Of a DNA stretch of 35,143 nt, positions 22,115 through 31,351 are shown one piece after another. Position numbers and translations under genes: made by a program. The stretch is from assembly GCA_029008095.1 (NCBI GenBank), contig JAQXJB010000032.1, positions 1 through 35,143 on the forward strand, written 5' to 3'. The notes below the pieces were generated by a model. It was not told the DNA's origin, made no database searches, and saw nothing but the letters and a program-made list of their open reading frames with translations. The stretch is from Clostridiales bacterium (GTDB lineage: Bacteria; Bacillota; Clostridia; Oscillospirales; Oscillospiraceae). Position 1 is the first letter of the stretch; every line of letters starts with the position of its first letter.

Positions 22115-22632
22115 CCGCTCTCTCAATAACGCCGGAGATCCTTCGCCCTCCCGCCTGCGGCGTGGCTCAGAATGACATATTCTTTATATTTTTATCTGTT
22201 ATCGTTACATTGTATATATCATTATTGCGTACCGGCGGGCGACCGATGGTCGCCCCTACGGTAAGGAGGCGCTCACTGCAAAACGATCATACGGAGAAAT
22301 GGAAAGAGAAACACCGTAGGGGCGTGCATTGCACGCCAGTAGTTCTGATATCCACCGCAAAAACGATAACAGGACAAATGTAAAAAAACTGTCATCCTGA
22401 GCCTGCGAAGGATCTCCCATGTTGGTTATTGCTTGGCAGTAACGTTGGTTGGGAGATTCTTCGCACTCCCTGCTCCGCGGGGGCTCAGAATGACAGGGTT
22501 TGGGGTTGTGCGTGTTGGTCGTTCCTGCACATAAGATTTCAAGTATGTGTCATTCTGACCGCAGGGAAGAATCTCCCATGTCGGTTTACCCTGACAGTCC
22601 CGTCAATGCGGGGATTCTTCGCAAGCGATCAT
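22115..22632. repeat. Repeat island: R11 (partial), composite unit copy 3 (inverted), R12 and R13
   Basis: This 585-base gene-free stretch before ruvX is repeats. R11 (about 22115-22230) is a right half. The composite GTAGGGGCG unit at 22234-22337 is the inverted counterpart of 19814-19919. R12 (about 22351-22528) is full length, with CTGTCATCCTGAGCCTGCG and GCTCAGAATGACAG at its arms. R13 (about 22530-22632) has TGTCATTCTGACCGCAGGG and GGGGATTCTTCGC; its right end lies within 20 bases of the ruvX ribosome site. This is the last repeat copy in the window. Confidence 0.85.
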
Positions 22633-22665
22633 GGAATCAGCAGAAAAATGGAGGGTTCGTGTGAA

Positions 22666-23076
22666 ATGAAAATAATGGCCATAGATTACGGCGACGCCCG
22701 CACCGGCGTGGCCTTTTCCGATATAAGCGGCAGCATCGCCGGGGAGACGCTGGTGGTGGAGGACTGGAACGCCGGGCGGCTGGCCGAAAAGCTGGCGGAG
22801 CTGTATCAGTCCCGCGGCGCGGGGCGTATCGTTCTGGGCTGCCCGGTGAACATGGACGGCACCCGCGGCCCACGCGCTGAGAAGAGCGAGGCGATGGCGG
22901 AAAAGCTTCGCGAGCTCACCGGCGCGGAGGTGATTATGATAGACGAGCGCCGCACCACCGTGGACGCCCACCGCATCCTCTCCCAGAGCGGCAAGAAAAT
23001 GAAAAAACACAAGGCCGTGGTTGACGCCGTGGCGGCGACGCTTATATTGGAGACCTATCTGAATTCCCAAAGATGA
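22666..23076 (+). CDS. ruvX: RuvX/YqgF-type pre-16S rRNA nuclease or Holliday-junction resolvase-like protein
   Basis: A 136-residue RNase H-fold protein of normal family length. Motifs are MAIDYGDARTGVAFSD at the start (first catalytic Asp), LGCPVNMDGTRGPRAE, IDERRTTVDAH and KAVVDAVAATLILETYL (last catalytic Asp). The family was predicted to resolve Holliday junctions and is implicated in 16S rRNA 5' maturation. GGAGGG at 22650-22655 sets the ATG at 22666; a longer upstream frame runs through repeats R12/R13 and is not coding. Confidence 0.92.
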   Translation: MKIMAIDYGDARTGVAFSDISGSIAGETLVVEDWNAGRLAEKLAELYQSRGAGRIVLGCPVNMDGTRGPRAEKSEAMAEKLRELTGAEVIMIDERRTTVDAHRILSQSGKKMKKHKAVVDAVAATLILETYLNSQR

Positions 23077-23202
23077 GAGGCCGAAGCGTCTCTATGCCGT
23101 CTCATAATAAAAATCATAGGAAAACTTCTGAATTTCCGCGCTTTTTGGGCATAATTCGCAACTTTTTAGCTGTAAAATACTTGTGATTATATGTTATTCA
23201 CC

Positions 23203-23231
23203 TTGAAAAACGGATCCGATTGCGGTAAAAT
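23203..23231 (+). promoter_or_regulatory. Promoter of the trmL-glycolysis cluster
   Basis: TTGAAA at 23203-23208, a 17-base spacer and TAAAAT at 23226-23231, about 43 bases before the trmL start. The rest of the spacer since ruvX (23077-23202) shows only a weak GAGA/TCTC hairpin. Confidence 0.6.
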
Positions 23232-23273
23232 ATGTATTTGTAGAAGTATGCAAAAAGAGGACAAGAAAGAGAA

Positions 23274-23744
23274 ATGATAAACATAGTCTTAGTCGAACCC
23301 GAAATACCTCAGAACACAGGCAATATTGCCCGAACCTGCGCCGTAACGGGCAGCAGGCTGCATCTCGTCCGCCCGCTGGGCTTCGATATTTCCGATAAGG
23401 CAGTCAAGCGTGCGGGGCTCGACTATTGGCACCTTGTGGACATCCACGTTTACGAAGGGATCGAGCGCTTTCTCGAGGAACACGGACAGGAAAAGCTCTG
23501 GCTGGCCACCACAAAGGGCAGCCGCTGCTTCACGGACGTAAGCTTTGAGGAGGACTGCTGGCTCATGTTCGGCAAGGAGACCGCCGGTCTGCCCGAGTGG
23601 CTGCGCCTGCGCTATCCCGACCGCTGCATTCGCATCCCCATGCGGGAGGAAGCGCGGAGCATGAATCTGGGCAACTCCGTAGCGGTGATATGCTATGAGG
23701 CGCTGAGACAGAACGGCTACAAAGGCCTGCTTCAGACAAAATGA
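23274..23744 (+). CDS. trmL: tRNA (cytidine/uridine-34-2'-O)-methyltransferase TrmL
   Basis: A 156-residue SPOUT-class methyltransferase. The family signature IVLVEPEIPQNTGNIARTC is at the start. The knotted SAM-binding motifs MFGKETAGLPEWL, IRIPM and MNLGNSVAVICYE are near the end. It 2'-O-methylates the wobble base of tRNA-Leu isoacceptors. GACAAGAAAGAG precedes the ATG. It is 20 bases upstream of pgk and probably shares its transcript. Confidence 0.93.
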   Translation: MINIVLVEPEIPQNTGNIARTCAVTGSRLHLVRPLGFDISDKAVKRAGLDYWHLVDIHVYEGIERFLEEHGQEKLWLATTKGSRCFTDVSFEEDCWLMFGKETAGLPEWLRLRYPDRCIRIPMREEARSMNLGNSVAVICYEALRQNGYKGLLQTK

Positions 23745-23764
23745 TTGGGAAGGAAACAAAAGAC

Positions 23765-24955
23765 ATGAACTACAATAAGAAATCCGTTACCGACATAGAC
23801 CTGCACGGTAAAAAGGTACTTCTCCGCTGCGACTTCAACGTTCCAATGGCAACCGGCGTTATCACCGATGACACCCGTATCACCGCTTCCCTGCCCACCA
23901 TCCGCTATATTCTTGACCAGGGCGCGGCGATCATCCTTTGCTCCCACCTCGGCAGACCCAAGGGAGAATATGTCGCCGACCAGAGCCTGATGCCTATCGC
24001 CAAGCGCGTTTCCGCTCTGCTGGACCGCAACGTGAAGATGGCGGCGGACATCGTAGGCCCCAGCGCCCGGAAGCTGGCCGCCGCGCTGAAGCCCGGCGAG
24101 CTGATGATGCTGGAAAACGTCCGCTTCGATAAGCGCGAGGAGCAGAACGACCCCGAGTTCGCAAAGGAGCTGGCCTCCCTTGCCGACGTATTCGTATTCG
24201 ACGCCTTCGGCGCCTGCCACCGCGCCCATGCGTCCACGGCAGGCGTGGCCGCCTATCTCCCCGCGGTCTGCGGCTTCCTCATTGAGGCCGAATTGAAGGG
24301 CATCGGCGGCGCGCTGAACAATCCCAAGCGTCCCCTGGTCGCCGTTCTCGGCGGCGCGAAGGTGGCCGACAAGATAGGCGTTATCGATAACCTGATCGAA
24401 AAGGCCGACACGCTCATCATCGGCGGCGGCATGGCCTATACCTTTATGAAGGCTCAGGGCGGCAACATAGGCAAATCCCTGCTGGACGAAGATCATATTG
24501 ACTACGCCAAGGACGCGATGGCCCGCGCCACGGCAAGACATGTGAAGCTCCTCCTGCCCGAGGACACCGTTACCGCCACCGAATTCGCCCCCGACTCCGA
24601 CCCCGAGACCTTCCCCACCTGGCGCATCCCCGAGGACCGCATGGGTATGGACATCGGCGAACGCACCCGCGTTATCTTCGCCGACGAGATACGCCGCGCG
24701 GGCACCGTTATCTGGAACGGCCCTATGGGCGTTTTCGAGTTTGACGACTTCTCCTACGGCACCCGCGCCATAGCCAACGCGATGGCAGAGTGCAAGGGCA
24801 TCACCGTGATCGGCGGCGGCGACTCCGTTTCCGCCGTTGAGCAGTTCGGCCTTTCCAAGCACATCACCCACATTTCCACCGGCGGCGGCGCCTCCCTCGA
24901 ATTCATGGAGGGCAAGGAGCTGCCGGGCATCGCCTGTCTGCTGGATAAGGACTGA
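23765..24955 (+). CDS. pgk: Phosphoglycerate kinase
   Basis: A 396-residue enzyme of normal length that converts 1,3-bisphosphoglycerate and ADP to 3-phosphoglycerate and ATP. Motifs are LLRCDFNVPM, DDTRITASLPTI, LCSHLGRPKG and RAHASTAG in the substrate half. VLGGAKVADKIGVIDNL, NGPMGVFE and IGGGDSVSAVEQF lie in the nucleotide half. GGGAAGGAA lies about ten bases before the ATG at 23765; the in-frame ATG at 23741 overlaps the trmL stop and lacks a ribosome site. It is the first glycolytic gene of the pgk-tpiA-gpmI-eno block; no gap gene is present upstream. Confidence 0.96.
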   Translation: MNYNKKSVTDIDLHGKKVLLRCDFNVPMATGVITDDTRITASLPTIRYILDQGAAIILCSHLGRPKGEYVADQSLMPIAKRVSALLDRNVKMAADIVGPSARKLAAALKPGELMMLENVRFDKREEQNDPEFAKELASLADVFVFDAFGACHRAHASTAGVAAYLPAVCGFLIEAELKGIGGALNNPKRPLVAVLGGAKVADKIGVIDNLIEKADTLIIGGGMAYTFMKAQGGNIGKSLLDEDHIDYAKDAMARATARHVKLLLPEDTVTATEFAPDSDPETFPTWRIPEDRMGMDIGERTRVIFADEIRRAGTVIWNGPMGVFEFDDFSYGTRAIANAMAECKGITVIGGGDSVSAVEQFGLSKHITHISTGGGASLEFMEGKELPGIACLLDKD

Positions 24956-24976
24956 GCCTGATACAAGGAGGATAGT

Positions 24977-25018
24977 GTGAAAAGCCCATCGCCTCGCCCT
25001 GCGGGCAACCGGCGATGA
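24977..25018 (+). CDS. Possible 13-residue leader peptide upstream of tpiA
   Basis: GTG at 24977 is preceded at five bases by a perfect AAGGAGG (24965-24971) and opens a frame MKSPSPRPAGNRR, stop at 25016-25018. The frame lies inside a branched hairpin: CATCGCC/GGCGATG around GCCC/GGGC. Translation of it could melt that fold and affect tpiA downstream. It may equally be a chance frame behind a decoy ribosome site. Confidence 0.3.
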   Translation: MKSPSPRPAGNRR

Positions 25019-25024
25019 TGGCAA

Positions 25025-25089
25025 AAAATCCTCCTTGCGGGGAAGATTTTTAGGGACTATTTGTGCGGCGTTGCCGCACGGAGGATTTT
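25025..25089 (+). promoter_or_regulatory. Ribosome-site sequestering structure of tpiA
   Basis: AAAATCCTCC at 25025-25034 is the exact reverse complement of GGAGGATTTT at 25080-25089, the tpiA ribosome site. AAAATC can instead pair with GATTTT at 25045-25050. Hairpin GTGCGGC/GCCGCAC (25063-25079) ends one base before the GGAGG. These alternatives look like a translational switch; the signal, if any, is unknown. Confidence 0.45.
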
Positions 25090-25090
25090 G

Positions 25091-25861
25091 ATGAACAGAA
25101 AATACCGCAAAACCGTTATCGCGGGCAACTGGAAGATGAATCTTCTCCCCTCGGACGTGAAGCCCTTCGCCGAAAGGCTGAAGGCCGAAGCGGGCCGGGT
25201 AAAGTTCTGCGACGTTGTCATCTGCGCTCCGGCGGTGATGATACCCGCAGCGGTGAAGGCATTCCGCGACACCCGCATAGCCGTCGGCGCCCAGGACGTG
25301 AGCGAGCACGACGCCGGAGCATTCACCGGCGAGATAAGCGCGGCCCAGCTCCGGGACGCGGGGGCGAAATACGTGATAATCGGCCACAGCGAACGCAGAC
25401 AGTACCACGGCGAGACCGACGCCGCCGTCAACGGCAAGCTCAGAGCCGCTCTGGAGGCCGGGCTGACGCCCATAGTCTGCGTCGGCGAAACTCTTTCCCA
25501 GCGCGAAACGGGAGTGTCTCTTGACATGATCCGCGCCCAGGTGAAGTCCGCGCTTTACGGGATACCCGCCGAGAAGGCGAGAAAGATAATAATAGCCTAC
25601 GAGCCCATCTGGGCCATAGGCACCGGCATGACCGCCACGCCCGAGCAGGCGGAGGAGGTCTGCGGGGAGATACGCGCCGTTTTCCGCGGCATGTACGACG
25701 CCCGAGCCGCCCGCGCCGTCACCATCCAGTACGGCGGCTCCATGAACCCGGCAAACGCGGCTGAGCTTCTGTCTCAGCCGGATATCGACGGAGGCCTGAT
25801 TGGCGGAGCCTCCCTCGATGCCGAAAAGCTTCTGGCGATAATAAACGCCGCCAATCAGTAA
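25091..25861 (+). CDS. tpiA: Triosephosphate isomerase
   Basis: A 256-residue TIM-barrel enzyme that interconverts glyceraldehyde-3-phosphate and dihydroxyacetone phosphate. Catalytic residues are in place: Asn13 and Lys15 (AGNWKMN), His99 (IIGHSERR) and Glu171 (AYEPIWAIGTG, followed by loop 6). The phosphate-binding YGGSMNPANA and GLIGGASLD motifs are near the end. The ATG at 25091 is chosen by CGGAGGA at 25079-25085; the in-frame ATG at 25061 would lie within the hairpin. gpmI starts seven bases after the stop. Confidence 0.96.
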   Translation: MNRKYRKTVIAGNWKMNLLPSDVKPFAERLKAEAGRVKFCDVVICAPAVMIPAAVKAFRDTRIAVGAQDVSEHDAGAFTGEISAAQLRDAGAKYVIIGHSERRQYHGETDAAVNGKLRAALEAGLTPIVCVGETLSQRETGVSLDMIRAQVKSALYGIPAEKARKIIIAYEPIWAIGTGMTATPEQAEEVCGEIRAVFRGMYDARAARAVTIQYGGSMNPANAAELLSQPDIDGGLIGGASLDAEKLLAIINAANQ

Positions 25862-25867
25862 GGAACT

Positions 25868-27379
25868 ATGAAAACACCAACTACACTTATCATTATGGAC
25901 GGCTTCGGCCTGTCCGACAGCACCGAGGGCAACGCGGTCAAGGCCGCCGATACCCCCGTGCTTGACGCGCTCTGGAACAAAAACCCCCACACCACCCTCT
26001 CCGCATCCGGCCCCGACGTGGGTCTGCCCGAGGGCACCATGGGCAACAGCGAGGTGGGCCACACCAATATCGGCGCAGGCCGCGTGGTCTACCAGAGTCT
26101 GCTTCGCATCTCCAACGCCGTGGAGGACGGCAGCTTCTACGAGAACACCATCCTCTCCAGCGCGGCGGCCAAGTGCTGCGGCGGCCGCGCCCACATATTC
26201 GGCCTGCTCTCAGACATAGGTGTTCACAGCCACGACTCCCACTTCTGGGCCATGCTCGAGCTGCTGAAGCGCCAGGGAGCGAAGGAAGTATTTTTCCACT
26301 GCTTCATGGATGGCCGCGACTCCTCCCCCACCTCGGGCAAGGGCTACATGGAGCGCTGCGTAAAGAAATGCGAGGAATCCGGCATAGCGAAGGTGGCCAC
26401 CCTCTGCGGCCGCTTCTACGCTATGGACAGAGACAAGCGCTGGGAGCGCGTGGAGCGGGCATACAACGCCATCGCCCTCGGCGAGGGTCTGCGGTACAGC
26501 GACCCGGTGAAGGCCGTGGAGGACTCCTACGCCCAGGGCAAGACCGACGAGTTCATCGAGCCCGTGGTCATCGACCCCAACGGCATGGTTCGCGAGGGCG
26601 ACACCGTTTTCTTCATGAACTTCCGCCCCGACCGCGCCCGGGAGATAACCCGCGCCTTTGTCGACCCTGATTTCGACGGCTTCGAGCGCAAGAACGGCTA
26701 CTTTGCCGTGAAGTACATCTGCCTGACCCAATACGACGCCAACATGCCCAACGTTTCCGTGGCCTTTCCTCCGGAGATACCCCGGAACACGCTCGGCGAA
26801 TTCCTCAGCCGCATCGGCATGACGCAGCTCCGCATCGCCGAGACCGAGAAATATGCCCATGTGACCTTCTTCTTCAACGGCGGCTCCGAGGCTGCGCTGG
26901 ACGGCGAGGACAGGGTGCTCATACCCTCGCCCAAGGAATTCGCCACCTATGACCTCATCCCCGAAATGAGCGCCCACAAGGTCTGCGAGGAGGTCTGCGA
27001 GCGCATTTACAGCGGCATGTACGACGTGATAATCGTCAACTTCGCAAACTGCGACATGGTGGGTCACACCGGCGTATTCGACGCCGTGGTGAGCGCCGTG
27101 TGTACCGTGGACGCCTGCGTGGGCAAGGTAGTCGCCGCAACCGAGGAAATGGGCGGCACCGTCATCATCACTGCCGACCACGGCAACGCCGAGCAGATGA
27201 AGGAGCCTGACGGCTCCCCTCACACCGCTCACACCACCAATCCCGTCCCCTTCATCATCCGGGGCGCGGACGTGAAGCTCCGTGAGGGCCGCCTCTGCGA
27301 CATTGTGCCCACCATGCTGGAGCTGATGGGTCTTGAAAAGCCCCTTGAAATGACGGGCGAAAGCCTGATCGTAAGATAA
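25868..27379 (+). CDS. gpmI: 2,3-bisphosphoglycerate-independent phosphoglycerate mutase
   Basis: A 503-residue, manganese-dependent alkaline-phosphatase-superfamily enzyme that interconverts 3- and 2-phosphoglycerate. Metal site residues are visible: Asp11 (IIMDGFG), the phosphorylated Ser61 (MGNSEVGHTNIGAG), DGRDSSPTSG, RGG-like RFYAMDRDKRWERV, NFRPDRAREITRA, NCDMVGHTG and TADHGNAEQM. The length is typical. AAGGAA lies just before the ATG and the gene follows tpiA by six bases, so they are co-transcribed. Confidence 0.96.
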   Translation: MKTPTTLIIMDGFGLSDSTEGNAVKAADTPVLDALWNKNPHTTLSASGPDVGLPEGTMGNSEVGHTNIGAGRVVYQSLLRISNAVEDGSFYENTILSSAAAKCCGGRAHIFGLLSDIGVHSHDSHFWAMLELLKRQGAKEVFFHCFMDGRDSSPTSGKGYMERCVKKCEESGIAKVATLCGRFYAMDRDKRWERVERAYNAIALGEGLRYSDPVKAVEDSYAQGKTDEFIEPVVIDPNGMVREGDTVFFMNFRPDRAREITRAFVDPDFDGFERKNGYFAVKYICLTQYDANMPNVSVAFPPEIPRNTLGEFLSRIGMTQLRIAETEKYAHVTFFFNGGSEAALDGEDRVLIPSPKEFATYDLIPEMSAHKVCEEVCERIYSGMYDVIIVNFANCDMVGHTGVFDAVVSAVCTVDACVGKVVAATEEMGGTVIITADHGNAEQMKEPDGSPHTAHTTNPVPFIIRGADVKLREGRLCDIVPTMLELMGLEKPLEMTGESLIVR

Positions 27380-28795
<1,416 letters not shown>

Positions 28796-28807
28796 TCATA
28801 CCTATAC

Positions 28808-28836
28808 GAGACGGCTGTGCTCCGCATAGCCGTCTC
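28808..28836 (+). terminator. Hairpin downstream of eno, weak terminator candidate
   Basis: GAGACGGCT (28808-28816) pairs perfectly with AGCCGTCTC (28828-28836). There is no T-run after it, so it may protect the mRNA end rather than terminate transcription. Confidence 0.4.
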
Positions 28837-28926
28837 TGCGCGTAAGCGAAGAATGACGCGGCTTTCCGTATTATGCCGCAGAACGATAAAATACTCAAAA
28901 AACCGCAAAAATACTGAAAAAAGTGC

Positions 28927-28956
28927 TTGACCGCATATACCAAAATGTGATATAGT
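28927..28956 (+). promoter_or_regulatory. Promoter of the rpmG-secE-nusG-rplKA cluster
   Basis: TTGACC at 28927-28932, an 18-base spacer and TATAGT at 28951-28956. The leader to rpmG is about 93 bases and includes a possible leader peptide. Confidence 0.65.
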
Positions 28957-28990
28957 ACCTTTACCTGTCATGGGAGAGGTCTGTCCAGCC

Positions 28991-29041
28991 ATGCCCAAAC
29001 CCGTACAGGGAGGCAACAATCCCCAGAGGGATAATAACTAA
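28991..29041 (+). CDS. Possible 16-residue leader peptide upstream of rpmG
   Basis: The frame MPKPVQGGNNPQRDNN starts with ATG 28991, with GGGAGAGG (28972-28979) eleven bases upstream. The same frame also opens at ATG 28970. Its TAA (29039-29041) overlaps the AAGGAGG ribosome site of rpmG, the typical geometry of translational coupling. It is too short to judge by coding statistics. Confidence 0.3.
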   Translation: MPKPVQGGNNPQRDNN

Positions 29042-29055
29042 GGAGGTGCCGATAA

Positions 29056-29205
29056 ATGAGAGTAAAGGTTACACTCAGATGCAGCGAGTGCAAGCAGCGC
29101 AATTACAACACTGTCAAGAACAAGAAGAACACGCCCGATCGTCTTGAGATGAACAAGTACTGCCGTTTCTGCCGCAAGCATACGCTTCACACCGAAACGA
29201 AGTAA
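29056..29205 (+). CDS. rpmG: 50S ribosomal protein L33
   Basis: A 49-residue protein [17 protein letters not shown]... with a zinc-ribbon: Cys9 and Cys12 (CSEC), Cys36 and Cys39 (CRFC). This is the zinc-binding C+ type of L33. AAGGAGG lies nine bases before the ATG. Together with secE and nusG it forms the conserved Firmicute order. It ends 16 bases before secE. Confidence 0.95.
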   Translation: MRVKVTLRCSECKQRNYNTVKNKKNTPDRLEMNKYCRFCRKHTLHTETK

Positions 29206-29221
29206 GAAGGGATAGGTTCTA

Positions 29222-29488
29222 ATGGCTAAAGAAATCAAGGAAAACAGCGCTTCCAAGCCTGAAAAGGGCAAGAAGGCAAATATCTTCGTCCGCGCCGGCA
29301 AGCGTATATCCCGCTGGTTCCGCGAGATGAAGAGCGAGCTGAAAAAGGTCGTCTGGCCCACCGGCAAGCAGACTCTCAACAACGTCATCGTCGCCGTTGT
29401 AGTCATGGTTCTGGCCGGCGTAGTCATCTGGGCTTTTGACCAGCTTGCCTACCTTATCGTTCAGTCGCTCATCAGCATTGGCGGCTAA
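29222..29488 (+). CDS. secE: Preprotein translocase subunit SecE
   Basis: An 88-residue protein: a lysine-rich N-terminal part, the SecE motif WFREMKSELKKVVWPTGKQ (about 35-55), then one membrane segment at about 60-85. It clamps the SecYEG protein-export channel. AAGAAGGGATAGG precedes the ATG. The gene lies between rpmG and nusG, its conserved place. Confidence 0.94.
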   Translation: MAKEIKENSASKPEKGKKANIFVRAGKRISRWFREMKSELKKVVWPTGKQTLNNVIVAVVVMVLAGVVIWAFDQLAYLIVQSLISIGG

Positions 29489-29519
29489 CCACCACTGACG
29501 GGAAAGGAATGGTTTTATA

Positions 29520-30047
29520 ATGGCTGAAAGCGCCAAATGGTATGTCGTCCACACATACTCCGGTTATGAAAACACGGTCAAGGCTTCCATAGAGAAGGCC
29601 GTTGAAAACAGAAAAATGCACGACCTTATCCATGAGATAAACATTCCTGTCGAAACCGTTACCGAAATAGTGGATTCCAAGACCAAAACATCGGAGCACA
29701 AGATTTTCCCCGGCTATGTTCTCGTCAAGATGATACTCACGGACGAAAGCTGGCACCTGGTAAGAAATGTCCGGGGCGTTACCGGCTTTGTCGGTTCGGA
29801 GAATAAGGCCATCCCCCTGAGCGAGGAAGAGATCCTTGCCCTCGGCGTTGAAAAGCGCGAGGTAGTCGTAGGAGTGAAGGTCGGCGACACCGTAAAGGTC
29901 ATCGACGGCCCGCTGGACGGCTTTTTGGGTATCGTGGACGAGGTCGACGCGGAAAAGAACCGCCTGCGCGTTGTTCTTTCCATGTTTGGCCGCGAAACTC
30001 CGGTGGATCTGGAGCTGGATCAGGTCGAGGTCACGGAAAAACAATAA
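29520..30047 (+). CDS. nusG: Transcription termination/antitermination factor NusG
   Basis: A 175-residue protein. The N-terminal NGN domain (WYVVHTYSGYENTVKASIEK, then IFPGYVLVKM and RNVRGVTGFVG) binds RNA polymerase. The C-terminal KOW domain (VGDTVKVIDGPLDGFLGIV) contacts ribosomal protein S10 or Rho. Length and order are standard. GGGAAAGGAA is about ten bases upstream of the ATG. Confidence 0.96.
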   Translation: MAESAKWYVVHTYSGYENTVKASIEKAVENRKMHDLIHEINIPVETVTEIVDSKTKTSEHKIFPGYVLVKMILTDESWHLVRNVRGVTGFVGSENKAIPLSEEEILALGVEKREVVVGVKVGDTVKVIDGPLDGFLGIVDEVDAEKNRLRVVLSMFGRETPVDLELDQVEVTEKQ

Positions 30048-30152
30048 ACAAGTACAAAAGGTTCCGTAAAGAGTGGGAGGGAAGCAATTCCCGACAGAAC
30101 CGCGGCGGGGCGTCCCGCCGTGCACCACAGATTATTAGGAGGTACACATAAA

Positions 30153-30578
30153 GTGGCACAGAAAGTAGTTGGATATGTAAAATTGCAGATTCCCGGCGGC
30201 AAGGCAACTCCCGCCCCCCCGGTAGGTCCTGCCCTTGGTCAGCACGGCGTAAACATCGCCGCCTTCACCAAGGAGTTCAATGAGCGCACCAAGAACGACA
30301 TGGGTATGACCATCCCCGTCGTTATCACCGTATACTCTGACCGCAGCTTCACCTTTGTCACCAAGACCCCTCCCGCGGCCGTTCTGCTCAAGAAGGCCTG
30401 CGGTATCGAGAAGGGTTCCGGCGTTCCCCAGAGAGACAAGGTCGCAACCATTTCCAAGGAAGACCTGAAGAAGATCGCCGAGCAGAAGATGCCCGACCTC
30501 AACGCCGCAAGCGTAGAGGCAGCCATGAGCATGGTAGCGGGTACCGCCCGCAGCATGGGTATCGTGGTGGCTGACTGA
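30153..30578 (+). CDS. rplK: 50S ribosomal protein L11
   Basis: A 141-residue protein of standard L11 length. It starts [20 protein letters not shown] with [14 protein letters not shown], the thiopeptide- and rRNA-related N-terminal domain, and ends with the RNA-binding domain ([20 protein letters not shown], then RSMGI). The start codon is GTG at 30153, ten bases after AGGAGG; the upstream in-frame ATG at 30120 lies in a CGGCGGG/CCCGCCG hairpin and is rejected. That hairpin (30103-30120) and GGGAGGG in the spacer may be part of ribosomal-protein autoregulation. Confidence 0.96.
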   Translation: MAQKVVGYVKLQIPGGKATPAPPVGPALGQHGVNIAAFTKEFNERTKNDMGMTIPVVITVYSDRSFTFVTKTPPAAVLLKKACGIEKGSGVPQRDKVATISKEDLKKIAEQKMPDLNAASVEAAMSMVAGTARSMGIVVAD

Positions 30579-30645
30579 GCTTAGCTCAGTTGTCCAAAAG
30601 TGGGAGGATTATTCCGAGTAACCACAATTTAAGGAGGAAAAAAAG

Positions 30646-31341
30646 TTGTTCAGAGGTAAAAATTACAAAGAAAGCGCAAAGCTTATCGATAGATCCATTC
30701 AGTATGACGCTATGGACGCGTTTGACCTTGTCGTCAAGGCTTCCAAGGCAAAGTTTGACGAGACCGTTGAGCTCCACGTAAAGCTCGGCGTTGACTCCCG
30801 CCATGCTGACCAGCAGGTCCGCGGCGCTATCGTTCTCCCCAACGGCACCGGCCGCTCCGTTAAGGTTCTGGCCTTCTGCAAGGAGGAGCGCATCCAGGAG
30901 GCTCTCGACGCAGGCGCTGATTACGCCGGCGGCCAGGAGCTGGCTGAGAAGATCCAGAAGGAAAACTTCTTCGACTTCGACGTTGTTATCGCCACTCCCG
31001 ACATGATGAGCATCGTTGGCCGTCTCGGTAAGATCCTTGGTCCCAAGGGTCTCATGCCCACCCCCAAGGCCGGCACCGTTACCCCCAACCTGGCTCAGGG
31101 TATCAAGGAGATCAAGGCCGGTAAGATCGAGTACCGTCTTGACAAGACCAACATCATCCACTGCCCCATCGGCAAGGTTTCCTTCGGCAAGGAGAAGCTC
31201 TATGAGAACTACATCGCTCTCATCGGCGCTATCATCAAGGCCAAGCCCGCTGCCGCCAAGGGTCAGTACATCAAGAGCTGCGTTACCGCCTCTACCATGG
31301 GCCCCGGCGTGAAGATCAACGCCGCAAAACAGATGGCTTAA
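30646..31341 (+). CDS. rplA: 50S ribosomal protein L1
   Basis: A 231-residue protein starting with TTG at 30646, nine bases after AAGGAGG (30631-30637). Family motifs are [39 protein letters not shown] and [20 protein letters not shown]. The usual KGKKYRAA-like N terminus is short here ([17 protein letters not shown]). L1 binds 23S rRNA at the stalk and in many bacteria represses its own rplKA mRNA. The TGAGC/GCTCA hairpin and AGTGGGAGG in the spacer before the gene are candidate sites. rplJ-rplL, which normally follow, are not in this window. Confidence 0.96.
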   Translation: MFRGKNYKESAKLIDRSIQYDAMDAFDLVVKASKAKFDETVELHVKLGVDSRHADQQVRGAIVLPNGTGRSVKVLAFCKEERIQEALDAGADYAGGQELAEKIQKENFFDFDVVIATPDMMSIVGRLGKILGPKGLMPTPKAGTVTPNLAQGIKEIKAGKIEYRLDKTNIIHCPIGKVSFGKEKLYENYIALIGAIIKAKPAAAKGQYIKSCVTASTMGPGVKINAAKQMA

Positions 31342-31351
31342 TTTAAGCAGC

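Noticed and set aside
24956-25090. Intrinsic terminator between pgk and tpiA
   Set aside because: The hairpins are followed by A-rich or mixed sequence, not a T-run at the stem base; the pairing to the tpiA ribosome site is a better explanation.
23732-26194. 820-residue open frame on the minus strand opposite pgk, tpiA and part of gpmI
   Set aside because: The three plus-strand enzymes are certain. The antisense frame crosses gene borders and has no domain or ribosome site.
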